Shown here: one piece after another, positions 1-9,513 of the stretch
How the letters are laid out: each line of letters opens with the position of its first letter
How positions within the stretch are numbered: the first letter of the stretch is position 1
DNA from: Marinicauda algicola
GTDB lineage: Bacteria; Pseudomonadota; Alphaproteobacteria; Caulobacterales; Maricaulaceae
DNA: 64,000 nt
Direction: 5' to 3'
Assembly (NCBI RefSeq): GCF_017161425.1
Contig: NZ_CP071057.1
Location: 2,109,501-2,173,500 of the forward strand
Translations under genes and position numbers: made by a program
The notes under the pieces: generated by a model
Told to the model about the DNA's origin: nothing
The model's input: the letters and a program-made list of their open reading frames with translations, nothing else
The model's database searches: none

Positions 1-1
1 C

Positions 2-748
2 GCGGCCTTCCTCAAGCTGCTGATCCCGCTCATCGTGGTCGTGCCCGGCATCGCGGCGCTGTATCTCGCGCAGGAAGGCCGGCTCGACCCGGCCCTGCTC
101 GCGGCGCGGCCGGATTCCACCTACGGCGTGCTGATGACGCTGGTGCCCGGCGGGCTGCGCGGCCTGGTCTTCGCCGCGCTCATCGCGGCCATCGTCTCCT
201 CGCTGGCCTCGATGATGAACTCGATCTCGACCATCTTCACCATGGACATCTACCGGGCCCTGCGCCCGAACGGGCAGCGGGGCCACTACGTGCTCGTGGG
301 GCGGATCACGGCCTTTGCCGCGATCCTCATCGCCCTGCTGCTCGCCCAGCCCTTCCTCGGCGGGTTCGAGAGCGCCTTCCAGACGATCCAGGAATATACC
401 GGCTTCATCGCGCCCGGCGTGGTGGCGGTCTTCCTGCTCGGCTTCTTCTGGAAGCGCATGAACACGCCGGGCGCGTTCGGCGTCCTGGCCGGATCGGTCG
501 GGCTGTCCTTCGTGTTCTGGCTGATGGCCGGAAACGGCAGCCTGGAGCTGCCCTTCGTGATCCGGATCTGGATCGTCTTCCTGGCGTGCCTGGCCCTGGG
601 CGTGATCGTCTCGCTGATCACTCCGGCCCCGCGCGAGGACCGGCCCGTCGACCTCTCCGGCATCCGCTTCGCCACCACCGGCGGCTTCAACGTCGCCGGC
701 ATCGCGATCATCGCCATCCTCGCCCTCATCTACGGAGTGTTCTGGTGA
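2..748 (+). CDS. Sodium:solute symporter (SSS/SGLT family), C-terminal part
   Basis: The reading frame is open from the window edge, so the N-terminus is missing. About 248 residues remain and contain roughly six hydrophobic helices. The opening stretch AAFLKLLIPLIVVVPG and the later NSISTIFTMDIYR and QEYTGFIAPGVVAVFLLGFFW segments are typical of the core and C-terminal helices of the SGLT branch of the sodium:solute symporters, which bring sugars or similar solutes in with Na+. Its stop codon overlaps the start of zwf (TGATG), so it is co-transcribed with the Entner-Doudoroff genes. A glucose or maltodextrin-derived sugar is therefore the likely substrate; that is inference from context. Confidence 0.85.
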   Translation, partial: AAFLKLLIPLIVVVPGIAALYLAQEGRLDPALLAARPDSTYGVLMTLVPGGLRGLVFAALIAAIVSSLASMMNSISTIFTMDIYRALRPNGQRGHYVLVGRITAFAAILIALLLAQPFLGGFESAFQTIQEYTGFIAPGVVAVFLLGFFWKRMNTPGAFGVLAGSVGLSFVFWLMAGNGSLELPFVIRIWIVFLACLALGVIVSLITPAPREDRPVDLSGIRFATTGGFNVAGIAIIAILALIYGVFW

Positions 749-2223
749 TGGCCGAACTCGTCCCCGTCCAGCCCTTCGACATCGTCATCTTCGGCGCAAC
801 CGGCGATCTGGCGCAGGGCAAGCTCCTGCCCGCGCTGTTCCACCGCTGGTGCGACGGGCAGATCCCGGCCGAGAGCCGGATCGTGGCCGCGGCCCGCGAC
901 GCCATGAGCGCCGAGGAGTTCCGCGCGCTCACCGCGGCGCGCGTCGCCCCCGACGGCACCGTCGCGGAGCGCCGCGAGGCCTTCGCGAAATTCGCCAGGC
1001 TGATCGACTATGTCGCCGTCGACGTCTCCGACGGGGGCAGCGGCTGGGGCGAACTGGAGGCCGCTCTGGCGGGCGGGGAGTCCAAGATCCGGCTGTTCTA
1101 TCTCGCCCTGCCGCCCTCGCTCTACGGTCCGGTGTGCGGCGCGATCGCGAAGCACGGCCTTCGCACGGCAAGCTCGCGCATCGTTCTGGAAAAGCCGATC
1201 GGGCACGATTTCCACTCCGCACGCGAGATAAACCGGCGCGTCGGCGAGGTCTTCCCCGAGGATTCGATCTTCCGGATCGACCATTATCTCGGCAAGGAGA
1301 CGGTCCAGAATCTCCTGATCCTGCGCTTTGCCAACTTCCTGTTCGAGCCGCTGTGGAACGCGAACGGGATCGACCATGTCCAGATCACCGTCGCCGAGAC
1401 GGTCGGAGCCGGCCGGCGCGCCAGCTATTACGACACGGCCGGGGCGCTGCGCGACATGGTGCAGAACCACCTCCTGCAGCTGATGTGCCTGGTCGCGATG
1501 GAGCCGCCCTCGAGCCTCGACGCCGATCCGGTGCGCACCGAGAAGCTGAAGGTGCTGCGCGCGCTCAAGCCGGTCACCCAGGAAAGCGTCGCAAGATCCG
1601 TCGTGCGCGGTCAGTACAGGGGCGGCGTCATCGAGGGCGAGCCGGTCCCCGGCTATTCCGAGGAACTCGGCGCGAAGAGCCGCACCGAGACCTTCGTCGC
1701 CCTGCGCGCCGAGATCGGCAACTGGCGCTGGGCCGGCGTGCCCTTCTACCTGCGCACCGGCAAGCGCATGGCCGAGCGCCGCTCCGAGATCATCGTCCAG
1801 TTCAAGCAGGTTCCGCACGACGTCGTCGCGGCCGATCACGGCCGGCCCCATCCCAACCGCCTCGTCATCCGCCTGCAGCCCGACGAGGGGGTCAAGCTCA
1901 TGCTGATGACCAAGGATCCGGGCCCCGGCGGAGTGCGCCTGCGCTATGTGCCGCTGAACCTCTCCTTCGCGGAGACCTTCACCAAGGACTATCCCGACGC
2001 CTACGAGCGCCTGCTGATGGCCGTCGTGCGCGGCAATCTCGCCCTGTTCATGCGCGGCGACGAGGTGGAGGCGGCGTGGCGCTGGACCGACCGGGTCATC
2101 GCCGCCTGGCAGGACGGCCAGAGCGAGCTCTACCCTTATGCGGCCGGTACGGACGGGCCGACCCAGGCTGCCCTGCTGCTCGAGCGCGACGGACGGGAAT
2201 GGTTCGATGGCTTCGATACTTAG
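748..2223 (+). CDS. zwf: Glucose-6-phosphate 1-dehydrogenase
   Basis: First oxidative step of the Entner-Doudoroff route: glucose 6-phosphate plus NAD(P)+ to 6-phosphogluconolactone. The 491-residue length is normal. The nucleotide-binding motif GATGDLAQGKLLPALF lies at about residues 12-27, and the substrate-binding signature RIDHYLGKE is intact. The start at 748 is chosen because the ATG overlaps the transporter stop and directly precedes the conserved N-terminal strand; an upstream extension in the same frame is arginine/proline-rich and not family-like. The 3' end overlaps pgl by 17 bp. First enzyme of a five-gene translationally coupled operon. Confidence 0.97.
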   Translation: MAELVPVQPFDIVIFGATGDLAQGKLLPALFHRWCDGQIPAESRIVAAARDAMSAEEFRALTAARVAPDGTVAERREAFAKFARLIDYVAVDVSDGGSGWGELEAALAGGESKIRLFYLALPPSLYGPVCGAIAKHGLRTASSRIVLEKPIGHDFHSAREINRRVGEVFPEDSIFRIDHYLGKETVQNLLILRFANFLFEPLWNANGIDHVQITVAETVGAGRRASYYDTAGALRDMVQNHLLQLMCLVAMEPPSSLDADPVRTEKLKVLRALKPVTQESVARSVVRGQYRGGVIEGEPVPGYSEELGAKSRTETFVALRAEIGNWRWAGVPFYLRTGKRMAERRSEIIVQFKQVPHDVVAADHGRPHPNRLVIRLQPDEGVKLMLMTKDPGPGGVRLRYVPLNLSFAETFTKDYPDAYERLLMAVVRGNLALFMRGDEVEAAWRWTDRVIAAWQDGQSELYPYAAGTDGPTQAALLLERDGREWFDGFDT

Positions 2224-2935
2224 CCTCATAGGCCCGTTCACCGCACACGCCGACGCCCGCACGATGACGGCGCAGGTGCGGCAGAGCGTGACCGAGGCCC
2301 TCGCCGCGGCGCTGCGCGAGCGCGGACGTGCGAGCCTCGCCGTCTCGGGCGGCTCGACACCGAAGGCGCTGTACGAGGCCCTGTCGGCCGCGCCGCTGGA
2401 CTGGGCGAGCGTCACGGTCGTCCTCGTCGACGAGCGCTGGGTCGATCCCGGCCTTGCCGGCTCGAACGAGACCTTCGTGAGGAAGACCCTGCTGCAGGGC
2501 CCGGCCGCGGCCGCGCGCTTCGTGGGGCTGAAGACCCCCGATCCCACGCCCCAGGCCGGCCGGGACGAGGCCGAACGCCGCGTCGCGGCCGTGCCACGCC
2601 CGTTCGATCTCGCTATACTGGGGCTCGGCCCCGACGGGCACACCGCCTCCTGGTTCCCGCACGCGGCAGGGCTGCAGGAGGCGATCGCCGCGCGAGGGCC
2701 GCTGACGGCCGCCATCACCGCCCGCCAGAGCGAGGTCACCGGCCCGTTCACCGAGCGCCTCACCCTGACGCGCGCCGCGCTCGCCGATGCCCGGCGCCTC
2801 ATCCTGCTGATCAAGGGCGAGGACAAGCGCCGCGCCTTCGAGACCGCGCAGGGTCCCGGGCGCGTGGAGGACATGCCGGTGCGCGCCCTGATCCGCGACG
2901 AGCGCGCCCGTCTCGAAACCCACTGGTGCCCCTGA
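2207..2935 (+). CDS. pgl: 6-phosphogluconolactonase
   Basis: Hydrolyses 6-phosphogluconolactone to 6-phosphogluconate between Zwf and Edd. At 242 residues it is the size of the DevB/SOL-type enzyme. VSGGSTPKALYEAL and LGLGPDGHTAS are the expected phosphosugar-binding and catalytic motifs. The start ATG at 2207 lies inside the end of zwf in another frame, giving a 17-bp overlap and probable translational coupling. The gene sits between zwf and edd as in many alphaproteobacteria. Confidence 0.95.
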   Translation: MASILSLIGPFTAHADARTMTAQVRQSVTEALAAALRERGRASLAVSGGSTPKALYEALSAAPLDWASVTVVLVDERWVDPGLAGSNETFVRKTLLQGPAAAARFVGLKTPDPTPQAGRDEAERRVAAVPRPFDLAILGLGPDGHTASWFPHAAGLQEAIAARGPLTAAITARQSEVTGPFTERLTLTRAALADARRLILLIKGEDKRRAFETAQGPGRVEDMPVRALIRDERARLETHWCP

Positions 2936-2962
2936 GGCCGCCCGCAAGAGAAAGGACGCTCG

Positions 2963-4828
2963 ATGTCCGCCCCCCTGAACCCGACGATCGAACAGGTCAC
3001 AAATCGAATCGAGAAGCGCAGCGCGAAGACGCGCGCCGCCTATCTCGACCAGATCGAGGCCGCGGCGGCCGAGGGCCCGCACCGCAAGGTGCTCTCCTGC
3101 GGCAATCTCGCCCACGGCTTCGCCGCGAGCGGGGCGGACAAGCCGGCGCTGAAGGACCTGAAATGGCCGAACGTGGCGATCGTGACGGCCTATAACGACA
3201 TGCTCTCCGCCCACCAGCCGCTCGGCGAGTATCCCGACCGGATCAAGGCCGCACTTCGAGAGGTGGTCGCCACCGGCCAGGTCGCGGGCGGGGTGCCGGC
3301 GATGTGCGACGGAGTCACCCAGGGCCAGCCCGGCATGGAGCTGTCGCTGTTCTCGCGCGACGTGATCGCGCTGTCGACGGCGGTCTCGCTGTCGCACAAC
3401 ATGTTCGACGCGGCGATCTGCCTCGGCGTCTGCGACAAGATCGTGCCGGGCCTTCTCATCGGCGCGCTGCGCTTCGGCCATCTGCCGGTGCTCTTCCTGC
3501 CCGCCGGGCCCATGCCCTCGGGGCTTCCCAATGCGGAGAAGGCGCGCATCCGCCAACTCTACGCGGAAGGCAAGATCGGCCGGGACAAGCTGCTCGATGC
3601 CGAAAGCGCGAGCTATCACAGCCCGGGCACCTGCACCTTCTACGGCACGGCGAACTCCAACCAGATGTTCATGGAGGTGATGGGCCTTCACGTGCCCGGC
3701 TCGGCGTTCGTCAATCCCGGAACGCCGCTGCGCGAGGCGATGATCGCGGCGACCGCGCAGCGTGCGGCGAAGATCACCCATCTGGGCAAGGACTACCGCC
3801 CGCTCGGCCGGTCGATCGATGCGCGCGCCATCGTCAACGCGATCGTCGGGCTGCACGCCACCGGCGGGTCGACGAACCACACCATCCATCTCGTCGCCAT
3901 CGCGCGCGCGGCCGGGCTGATCGTGGACTGGGACGATTTCGACGACCTGTCCAGGGCAACCCCGCTGCTTGCGCGCATCTATCCCAACGGCGAGGCGGAC
4001 GTGAACCATTTCCACGCCGCCGGGGGCATGGCCTTCCTGATCCGCGAGCTGCTGGACAACGGCCTGCTGCACGGCGACGTCCTGACGCTCGGATCCGACC
4101 GGCTGTCGGACTACGCCAGGGAGCCGTTCCTCGAAGACGGCACACTCGCCTGGCGCGACGCGCCGCAGGAAAGCGCCGACCTCGACGTGCTGCGCCCGGT
4201 TTCCGACCCGGTCGCGAAGGATGGCGGGATGCGGCTTCTGACCGGCAATATCGGGCGCTGCGTGATCAAGGTGTCCGCGGTCAAGCCGCCCCATCGCGTC
4301 GTCGAGGCCCCGGCCATCGTGTTCGAGAGCCAGGAGGACTTCCTCGCCCGCTTCAAGGCCGGCGAGCTGGAGAGAGACTTCGTGGCCGTGGTCCGCTTCC
4401 AGGGCCCGAAGGCCAACGGCATGCCGGAACTGCACAAGCTGACCCCGCCGCTGGGAAGCCTGCAGGATCGCGGCTTCAAGGTCGCCCTCGTCACCGACGG
4501 GCGCATGTCGGGCGCCTCCGGCAAGGTGCCCGCCGCCATCCATGTCAGCCCGGAGGCGCTCGACGGCGGAGCGCTGGCCAAGGTGCGCGACGGCGACGTC
4601 ATCCGGCTCGACGCGCCCGCCGGCACGCTCGAGGCTCTCGTCGAACCCGCCGAATGGGACGTGCGCGACCTGGCGCGTACCGACCTCACCCACGCCCAGA
4701 CAGGCATGGGCCGCGAACTGTTCGCCGGCTTCAGGAAGCTCGCCACGCCTGCCGAGGAGGGGGCGCTCTTCATGCGCGAACTCGATCGCGCCGAGCGGGC
4801 CGAAGCGCTGGTCGCGGAGGGCGCGTGA
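2963..4828 (+). CDS. edd: 6-phosphogluconate dehydratase
   Basis: Converts 6-phosphogluconate to 2-keto-3-deoxy-6-phosphogluconate (KDPG), the committed Entner-Doudoroff step. The 621-residue protein is of full IlvD/Edd-family length. [20 protein letters not shown] and [11 protein letters not shown] carry the cysteines expected to bind the [4Fe-4S] cluster. An AGAAAGGA ribosome-binding site lies a few bases before the ATG at 2963. The stop overlaps the GTG start of glk. The paralogue ilvD occurs in this same window near 22.9 kb but belongs to another operon. Confidence 0.97.
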   Translation: MSAPLNPTIEQVTNRIEKRSAKTRAAYLDQIEAAAAEGPHRKVLSCGNLAHGFAASGADKPALKDLKWPNVAIVTAYNDMLSAHQPLGEYPDRIKAALREVVATGQVAGGVPAMCDGVTQGQPGMELSLFSRDVIALSTAVSLSHNMFDAAICLGVCDKIVPGLLIGALRFGHLPVLFLPAGPMPSGLPNAEKARIRQLYAEGKIGRDKLLDAESASYHSPGTCTFYGTANSNQMFMEVMGLHVPGSAFVNPGTPLREAMIAATAQRAAKITHLGKDYRPLGRSIDARAIVNAIVGLHATGGSTNHTIHLVAIARAAGLIVDWDDFDDLSRATPLLARIYPNGEADVNHFHAAGGMAFLIRELLDNGLLHGDVLTLGSDRLSDYAREPFLEDGTLAWRDAPQESADLDVLRPVSDPVAKDGGMRLLTGNIGRCVIKVSAVKPPHRVVEAPAIVFESQEDFLARFKAGELERDFVAVVRFQGPKANGMPELHKLTPPLGSLQDRGFKVALVTDGRMSGASGKVPAAIHVSPEALDGGALAKVRDGDVIRLDAPAGTLEALVEPAEWDVRDLARTDLTHAQTGMGRELFAGFRKLATPAEEGALFMRELDRAERAEALVAEGA

Positions 4829-5799
4829 GCAGGACGGCCTATCTCGTCGCCGATATCGGCGGGACGAATGCGCGCTTCGCCATCGTGACGGGAAGCGCGG
4901 CCAAGGGCTTTGCCGTGGAACAGGCGCGCCGGCTGAAAACTGAGGATTTCGAGGATCTCCGCGACGCCGCGCATGCCTACCTGGAAAGCTGCGAGGGCGC
5001 GCGCCCGCTCCGGGCCTGCTTCGCGGTCGCCGCGCCGATCGCGCCGGGCAAGGTCAAGCTCACCAACTCGACCTGGCGCTTCGACCCGGAAGCGCTCGCA
5101 GCCGATCTCGGTCTGGACAGCCTGCTCGCGGTCAACGACTTCGCCGCCCAGGCCCGCGGCGCGCCGCTGACGCGTCCCGGCGAGCGCGAGACGCTCAATG
5201 CCGGCGAGCCGATGGCCGGCGCGCCGATCGCCGTGCTCGGGCCGGGCACGGGCCTCGGACTGGGGCTCGTCATCCCAGCCGGCGGGCGCATGGTGATCGT
5301 GGCGACCGAGGGCGGCCATGCCGGCTTCGCACCGCGCACCGAGGAGGAGATCGCGGTCGGCCGCTTCATCGCGGACGAGTACGGCTATGTCTCCTGGGAG
5401 CGCCTGCTCTCCGGGCGCGGGCTCGTCAACATCCATCGCGCGCTGTGTCACCTGCGCGGCATTGCCTGGCCCGGCCACAGGCCGGAGGACATCACCGAGG
5501 AAGCCCTCGCCGATGCCGGCTCGGTCAGCCGCGAGGTCGTCTGCCTGTTCTGCGCCGCGCTGGGCGCCTATGCCGGGGACGTTGCAGTCATGACCGGGGC
5601 CCGTGGCGGCGTCTTCATCGCCGGCGGCATCGCGCCGAAAGTCCTGCCCGTCCTGAAGACCAGCGCCTTCCTGGCGCGTTTCCAGCGGCGCGGACCGATG
5701 ACACGCTACGCCGAGGCGGTCCCCGTCCATCTCGTCACGACAGAGACCGCGGCCCTGATCGGGGCGGCGGCCATCGCCGAAGCCGGAGGCCTCGCATGA
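4825..5799 (+). CDS. glk: Glucokinase
   Basis: Phosphorylates glucose with ATP to feed Zwf. The 324-residue sequence starts [19 protein letters not shown], the phosphate-1 motif of the proteobacterial Glk family, and contains EGGHAGFAP near the middle. A GTG start at 4825 is chosen because it forms a GTGA overlap with the edd stop and immediately precedes the conserved first strand. Its 3' end overlaps eda (ATGA). The placement between edd and eda matches the known edd-glk/eda arrangements of alphaproteobacteria. Confidence 0.95.
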   Translation: MSRTAYLVADIGGTNARFAIVTGSAAKGFAVEQARRLKTEDFEDLRDAAHAYLESCEGARPLRACFAVAAPIAPGKVKLTNSTWRFDPEALAADLGLDSLLAVNDFAAQARGAPLTRPGERETLNAGEPMAGAPIAVLGPGTGLGLGLVIPAGGRMVIVATEGGHAGFAPRTEEEIAVGRFIADEYGYVSWERLLSGRGLVNIHRALCHLRGIAWPGHRPEDITEEALADAGSVSREVVCLFCAALGAYAGDVAVMTGARGGVFIAGGIAPKVLPVLKTSAFLARFQRRGPMTRYAEAVPVHLVTTETAALIGAAAIAEAGGLA

Positions 5800-6416
5800 C
5801 CCTCGAAGAGATATTGAACCTCGCCACGGTCATTCCCGTGCTCACCGTCGAGGACGATGCGCGCGCCGGCGATCTCGCCCGGGCGCTGCATGCCGGCGGG
5901 CTGAAGGTGGTGGAACTGACCCTGCGCACCCCCGCCGCGCTCAAGGCCATGCACGCCATGCAGGATGCGGCGCCCGACCTCGTCGTCGGCATGGGCACGA
6001 TCCGCACGCCGGACCAGGCCCGCCGCGCGACAGAGGAAGGCGCCCACTTCCTCGTCAGCCCCGGCCTCACTCCGGGCCTGGGCGAGGCGCTCGCGAAGAC
6101 CGGCATTCCGGCGCTTCCCGGCGTGGCCACGGCCTCCGAGGCGATGGCCGCACGCGAACAGGGCTTCTGCGCGCTGAAATTCTTCCCCGCCGAGCCCGCA
6201 GGCGGGATCGCCTATCTCAAGGCCCTCCACGGCCCGCTGCCCGACCTCGTCTTCTGCCCGACCGGCGGCATCGGCCGGGAGACGGCACCCGCGTATTTCG
6301 CCCTGCCCAATGTCGCCTGCGTCGGCGGCTCCTGGATCGCGACCGGGGCGATGATCGAGGCCGGCGACTGGGACGCAGTCACCGCCAACGCCCGCGCCGC
6401 GGCGCAGCTGAAATAG
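5796..6416 (+). CDS. eda: KDPG / KHG aldolase
   Basis: Class I aldolase that cleaves KDPG to pyruvate and glyceraldehyde 3-phosphate, the last dedicated Entner-Doudoroff step. It has 206 residues, the usual size. The catalytic glutamate is in VVELTLRT and the Schiff-base lysine in ALKFFPAE; the phosphate-binding PTGGIG motif is also present. The ATG overlaps the glk stop codon by one base-shifted ATGA. The gene is followed after 13 bp by a glycoside hydrolase. Confidence 0.96.
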   Translation: MTLEEILNLATVIPVLTVEDDARAGDLARALHAGGLKVVELTLRTPAALKAMHAMQDAAPDLVVGMGTIRTPDQARRATEEGAHFLVSPGLTPGLGEALAKTGIPALPGVATASEAMAAREQGFCALKFFPAEPAGGIAYLKALHGPLPDLVFCPTGGIGRETAPAYFALPNVACVGGSWIATGAMIEAGDWDAVTANARAAAQLK

Positions 6417-6429
6417 CGCGCGGTCCGGG

Positions 6430-8289
6430 ATGCGGTTCGCGCTCGCCCTCCTCCTCGTCCTCACGGCTTCAGCCGGGGCGCGTGGCCAATCGGTCGAGCG
6501 CATCGATCCGCCCCACTGGTGGACCGGCTTCGAGGCACCGGGCGTGCAGCTGCTGGTCTATGGCCAGGAGGCGGGACGGCTGGAAGCCTCGATCGCGGAC
6601 CCGCGCGTGCGCCTCGTGCGTGCCGAGACGGCCGAAAACGCGAACTATCTCTTCCTCGACCTGGAGATCGCGCAAGGCGCCGGGCCCGGCCCGGTCGTCC
6701 TGCGCTTCACGGCACCGGACGGCTCCACCCTGGAGCGGAGCTGGGAGCTCAAGACGCGCGCACCGGGCTCGGCCGCACGCGAAGGCTTCGACAGCACCGA
6801 CACCGTCTACCTGCTCTATCCCGACCGGTTCGCCAACGGCGATCCGTCCAACGACACGGTCGCGGGCTATGTCGACGGGCTCGACCGGGACGATCCGGGC
6901 GGGCGCCATGGCGGGGACATCCAGGGCATCATCGACCGTCTGGGCTATGTCGAGGCGATGGGCTTCACCCAGCTCTGGCTCAATCCGGTGCTGGAGAACG
7001 CCGAGGCCCGCAATTCCTATCACGGCTATGCCATCACCGATCATTACCGCGTCGATCCGCGCCTGGGGACGAACGCGCTCTATGCCGAGCTTTCCCGCCT
7101 GGCGCGCGAACGCGGCATCGGGCTCGTCAAGGACGTGGTGCTGAACCATGCCGGCTCGAACCATTTCCTGTTCACCGACCCGCCGAGCCCGTCCTGGTTC
7201 AACAATCGCGGCGTGTTCACGCCCTCCACCCACCAGCACACGACGATCCACGACCCGTATGCGGCCGAGGCCGACCGGGCCGATTTCGTCGAGGGCTGGT
7301 TCGCGCCGACCATGCCCGATTTCGACCACAGCGAGCCGCGCCTGGCGCGCTATCTGATCGAGAACACGATCTGGTGGATCGAGGAGGCGGGACTGTCCGG
7401 CCTGCGGCTCGACACCTACGCCTTCTCCGACGGGGCGTTCCTGGAGGACTTCCTCGACCGCATCCTCGCCGAATATCCCGATCTCGGCATCGTCGGCGAG
7501 GAATGGGCGCTCGATCCGGCCGTGATCGCGCCCTTCCAGTCCGGCTCGCCGGTCGCGCCGGACGGCCAGACCGGCGTGGGCAGCCTGATGGACTTCCCCC
7601 TCCAATGGCGCCTGCGCGAGGCGCTGCGCGAGCAGGACGGCTGGGACAGCGGGCTGATCACGCTCTACCAGTTCATGATCAACGACCGGCTCTACGGCGA
7701 TGCGAACGCGCTGATGGTGTTCGCCGACAATCATGATTTCGACCGCATCCACACCCAGCTCGGCGAGGACGAGGCGCTGACGAAGATGGCCCTCGCCGTG
7801 CTGCTGACGACGCGCGGCATCCCGCAGATCCTCTACGGGACCGAGCTGCTCTTCACCAATGCAAGCCCGGGCGACCACGGGGAGATCCGCGCCGACTTCC
7901 CCGGCGGCTGGGCCGGCGATGCGGCGGACGCCTTCACCGGGGAGGGGCTGGCGCGGGAGGCGGCCGCAATGCAGGACTGGCTGCGCCGGCTCCTGACCTG
8001 GCGGCGCACCGCGCGCGCCGTCCACTCCGGCGATCTCATCCATTTCGCGCCGCTTGAGCGGCACGGCACGCAGGCGGTCTATGTCTATGCCCGTCGCCTG
8101 CCCGAGGAAGGCGTGCTCGTCGCGATCAACAAGGCGGGCACCGGTCACACGCTCGACCCGCAGCGCTATCGCGAGGCGCTCGCGGGCTACGCACGCGCCG
8201 TGGACGCGATCACGGGCGCCCCGGTCGATCTCGCCGCGCCGCTCGCCGTGCCGGCCCGCTCGGTCCTGATCCTCGATCTTGCCCGCTGA
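6430..8289 (+). CDS. Exported GH13 cyclomaltodextrinase/neopullulanase (SusA-like)
   Basis: 619 residues beginning with a cleavable signal peptide (MRFALALLLVLTASAGARGQS), so it acts in the periplasm or outside. The mature N-terminus VERIDPPHWWTGF and QLLVYG resemble the N-terminal domain of Bacteroides SusA and cyclomaltodextrinases. The TIM-barrel signatures are all there: DVVLNH, nucleophile Asp in GLRLDTYAF (about 328), acid/base Glu in GEEW (about 358) and FADNHD (about 435). It should release glucose or maltose from alpha-glucans for the adjacent transporter and glucokinase. It lies 13 bp after eda and is probably in the same transcript. The exact substrate cannot be told from sequence. 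Confidence 0.9.
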   Translation: MRFALALLLVLTASAGARGQSVERIDPPHWWTGFEAPGVQLLVYGQEAGRLEASIADPRVRLVRAETAENANYLFLDLEIAQGAGPGPVVLRFTAPDGSTLERSWELKTRAPGSAAREGFDSTDTVYLLYPDRFANGDPSNDTVAGYVDGLDRDDPGGRHGGDIQGIIDRLGYVEAMGFTQLWLNPVLENAEARNSYHGYAITDHYRVDPRLGTNALYAELSRLARERGIGLVKDVVLNHAGSNHFLFTDPPSPSWFNNRGVFTPSTHQHTTIHDPYAAEADRADFVEGWFAPTMPDFDHSEPRLARYLIENTIWWIEEAGLSGLRLDTYAFSDGAFLEDFLDRILAEYPDLGIVGEEWALDPAVIAPFQSGSPVAPDGQTGVGSLMDFPLQWRLREALREQDGWDSGLITLYQFMINDRLYGDANALMVFADNHDFDRIHTQLGEDEALTKMALAVLLTTRGIPQILYGTELLFTNASPGDHGEIRADFPGGWAGDAADAFTGEGLAREAAAMQDWLRRLLTWRRTARAVHSGDLIHFAPLERHGTQAVYVYARRLPEEGVLVAINKAGTGHTLDPQRYREALAGYARAVDAITGAPVDLAAPLAVPARSVLILDLAR

Positions 8290-8300
8290 TCCGAACGCCC

Positions 8301-9416
8301 TCAGCGCAGCGGCGCGGTGCGGTGCAGGCGGATCTTCAGCCCGCCATGATCGACCGGCGGGCCCTGCTCGGCGAAGGGCAGGCCGGTCGCCTTCGCCAGC
8401 GCCGTGTCGCTGGTGACGATCCCCACTCGCCAGCCGGAAAAGCCCGACCGCAGAACCGCGCCGAGCGTGCGGTAGAGCGGCATCAGCGCCTTGCGCTCGC
8501 CAATGCGCGCGCCGTAGGGCGGGTTGACGATGACGAGACCCGGCGGAACATCCGGCGCGCGCAGCGCCCGCAACTCCCCGCGCTCGAAGCGCGTGAACGC
8601 GGCCACGCCCGCGCGCGCGGCATTCTCCCCGCTCATGCGGATCGCGCCAGCATCCCGGTCGAAACCGAAGAAGCGCGCCTGCGGCGTCCTCGCCGGCCTG
8701 CCGCCGGCCTCGCGCATCTGCGCCCAGGCCTCGGCATCGACATTCGCCAGCTGCTCGAACGCGAAGGCGCGCGAGCGGCCCGGCGCGAGGCCGGCAGCGA
8801 TCTCGGCTGCCTCGATCACGAAGGTGCCCGAGCCGCACATCGGGTCGAGGAGGCTCTCGCCGGCCTCGTACCCGCAGGCGCGCAGGAAGAGCGCCGCGAG
8901 GCTCTCGCGCAGGGGCGCCCTGGCGACCGCCTGCTTGTGGCCGCGCCGGTGCAGGAGCTCGCCGGAGGTGTCGAGGCTGAGCGTGACGAGATCGTCCTCG
9001 ATGCGCACCAGGACCCGCAGCGCCGCGTCCGGGCGCACCGGCGCGCCGATCGTCTCTGTGATGGCCGTGGCCACGCGCTCGGCGGCGGCCCCGGAATGGT
9101 AGATCCGCGAGCCCCGGCAGACCGCGTCCACGCGCACCGGCACGTCCGGGCGCAGCACGCCGGCCCAGCCGGCCTTGCGGGCGCGCTTGTCGAGCTGGGC
9201 GAGATGAACCGCGCGGAAGCTGTCCAGGCGCACCAGGACGCGGCTCGCCCCGCGGATCTCTAGATTGGCGCGCCAGACCTCGCGCCAGCCCCCGCGCACC
9301 GTCACCCCGCCTGCCTCCACGCGCGGCCCGGCGAAGCCCGCCTCGGCGAGTTCGCCGGCCAGAAGCGGCTCGAGGCCGGGATGGGTGGCAAGGAAGATGT
9401 CGAGCGCGGCTGTCAT
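8301..9416 (-). CDS. THUMP-domain class I SAM-dependent RNA methyltransferase (RlmL/UPF0020 type)
   Basis: 371 residues with an N-terminal THUMP RNA-binding region (to about 160) followed by a Rossmann-like methyltransferase. The SAM-binding motif DPMCGSGTFVIEAAEIA and the N-methylation catalytic motif NPPYG are clear. Members of this family make m2G in 23S rRNA or tRNA; this protein matches the single-domain form lacking the RlmK half. It converges on the GH13 gene with an 11-bp gap. It lies 97 bp downstream of leuB on the same strand, so readthrough from the branched-chain operon is possible. Confidence 0.9.
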   Translation of the reverse strand: MTAALDIFLATHPGLEPLLAGELAEAGFAGPRVEAGGVTVRGGWREVWRANLEIRGASRVLVRLDSFRAVHLAQLDKRARKAGWAGVLRPDVPVRVDAVCRGSRIYHSGAAAERVATAITETIGAPVRPDAALRVLVRIEDDLVTLSLDTSGELLHRRGHKQAVARAPLRESLAALFLRACGYEAGESLLDPMCGSGTFVIEAAEIAAGLAPGRSRAFAFEQLANVDAEAWAQMREAGGRPARTPQARFFGFDRDAGAIRMSGENAARAGVAAFTRFERGELRALRAPDVPPGLVIVNPPYGARIGERKALMPLYRTLGAVLRSGFSGWRVGIVTSDTALAKATGLPFAEQGPPVDHGGLKIRLHRTAPLR

Positions 9417-9434
9417 GAGACCGCAATACCCTGT

Positions 9435-9455
9435 CGCCTCGCTGGGAGCGAGGCG
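9435..9455. repeat. Short hairpin between leuB and the methyltransferase gene
   Basis: CGCCTCGCT at 9435-9443 pairs perfectly with AGCGAGGCG at 9447-9455 around a three-base loop. It lacks a T-run on either side, so I do not call it a classical terminator. It may end or slow transcription of the branched-chain amino acid operon, or protect its 3' end. Confidence 0.4.
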
Positions 9456-9513
9456 TGATCTGCGTCGGCACGGCGGGAGCGCGCGAGGCTGGTGTGTCGC
9501 CGGCGCGACCGCC

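Noticed and set aside
730-3000. 756-residue minus-strand frame over zwf and pgl
   Set aside because: Shadow frame of intact enzymes, with atypical composition.
6469-9471. 1000-residue open frame on the minus strand across the GH13 and methyltransferase genes
   Set aside because: It is the antisense shadow of two well-supported genes in GC-rich DNA; the translation is Arg/Ala/Gly-rich with no family motif.
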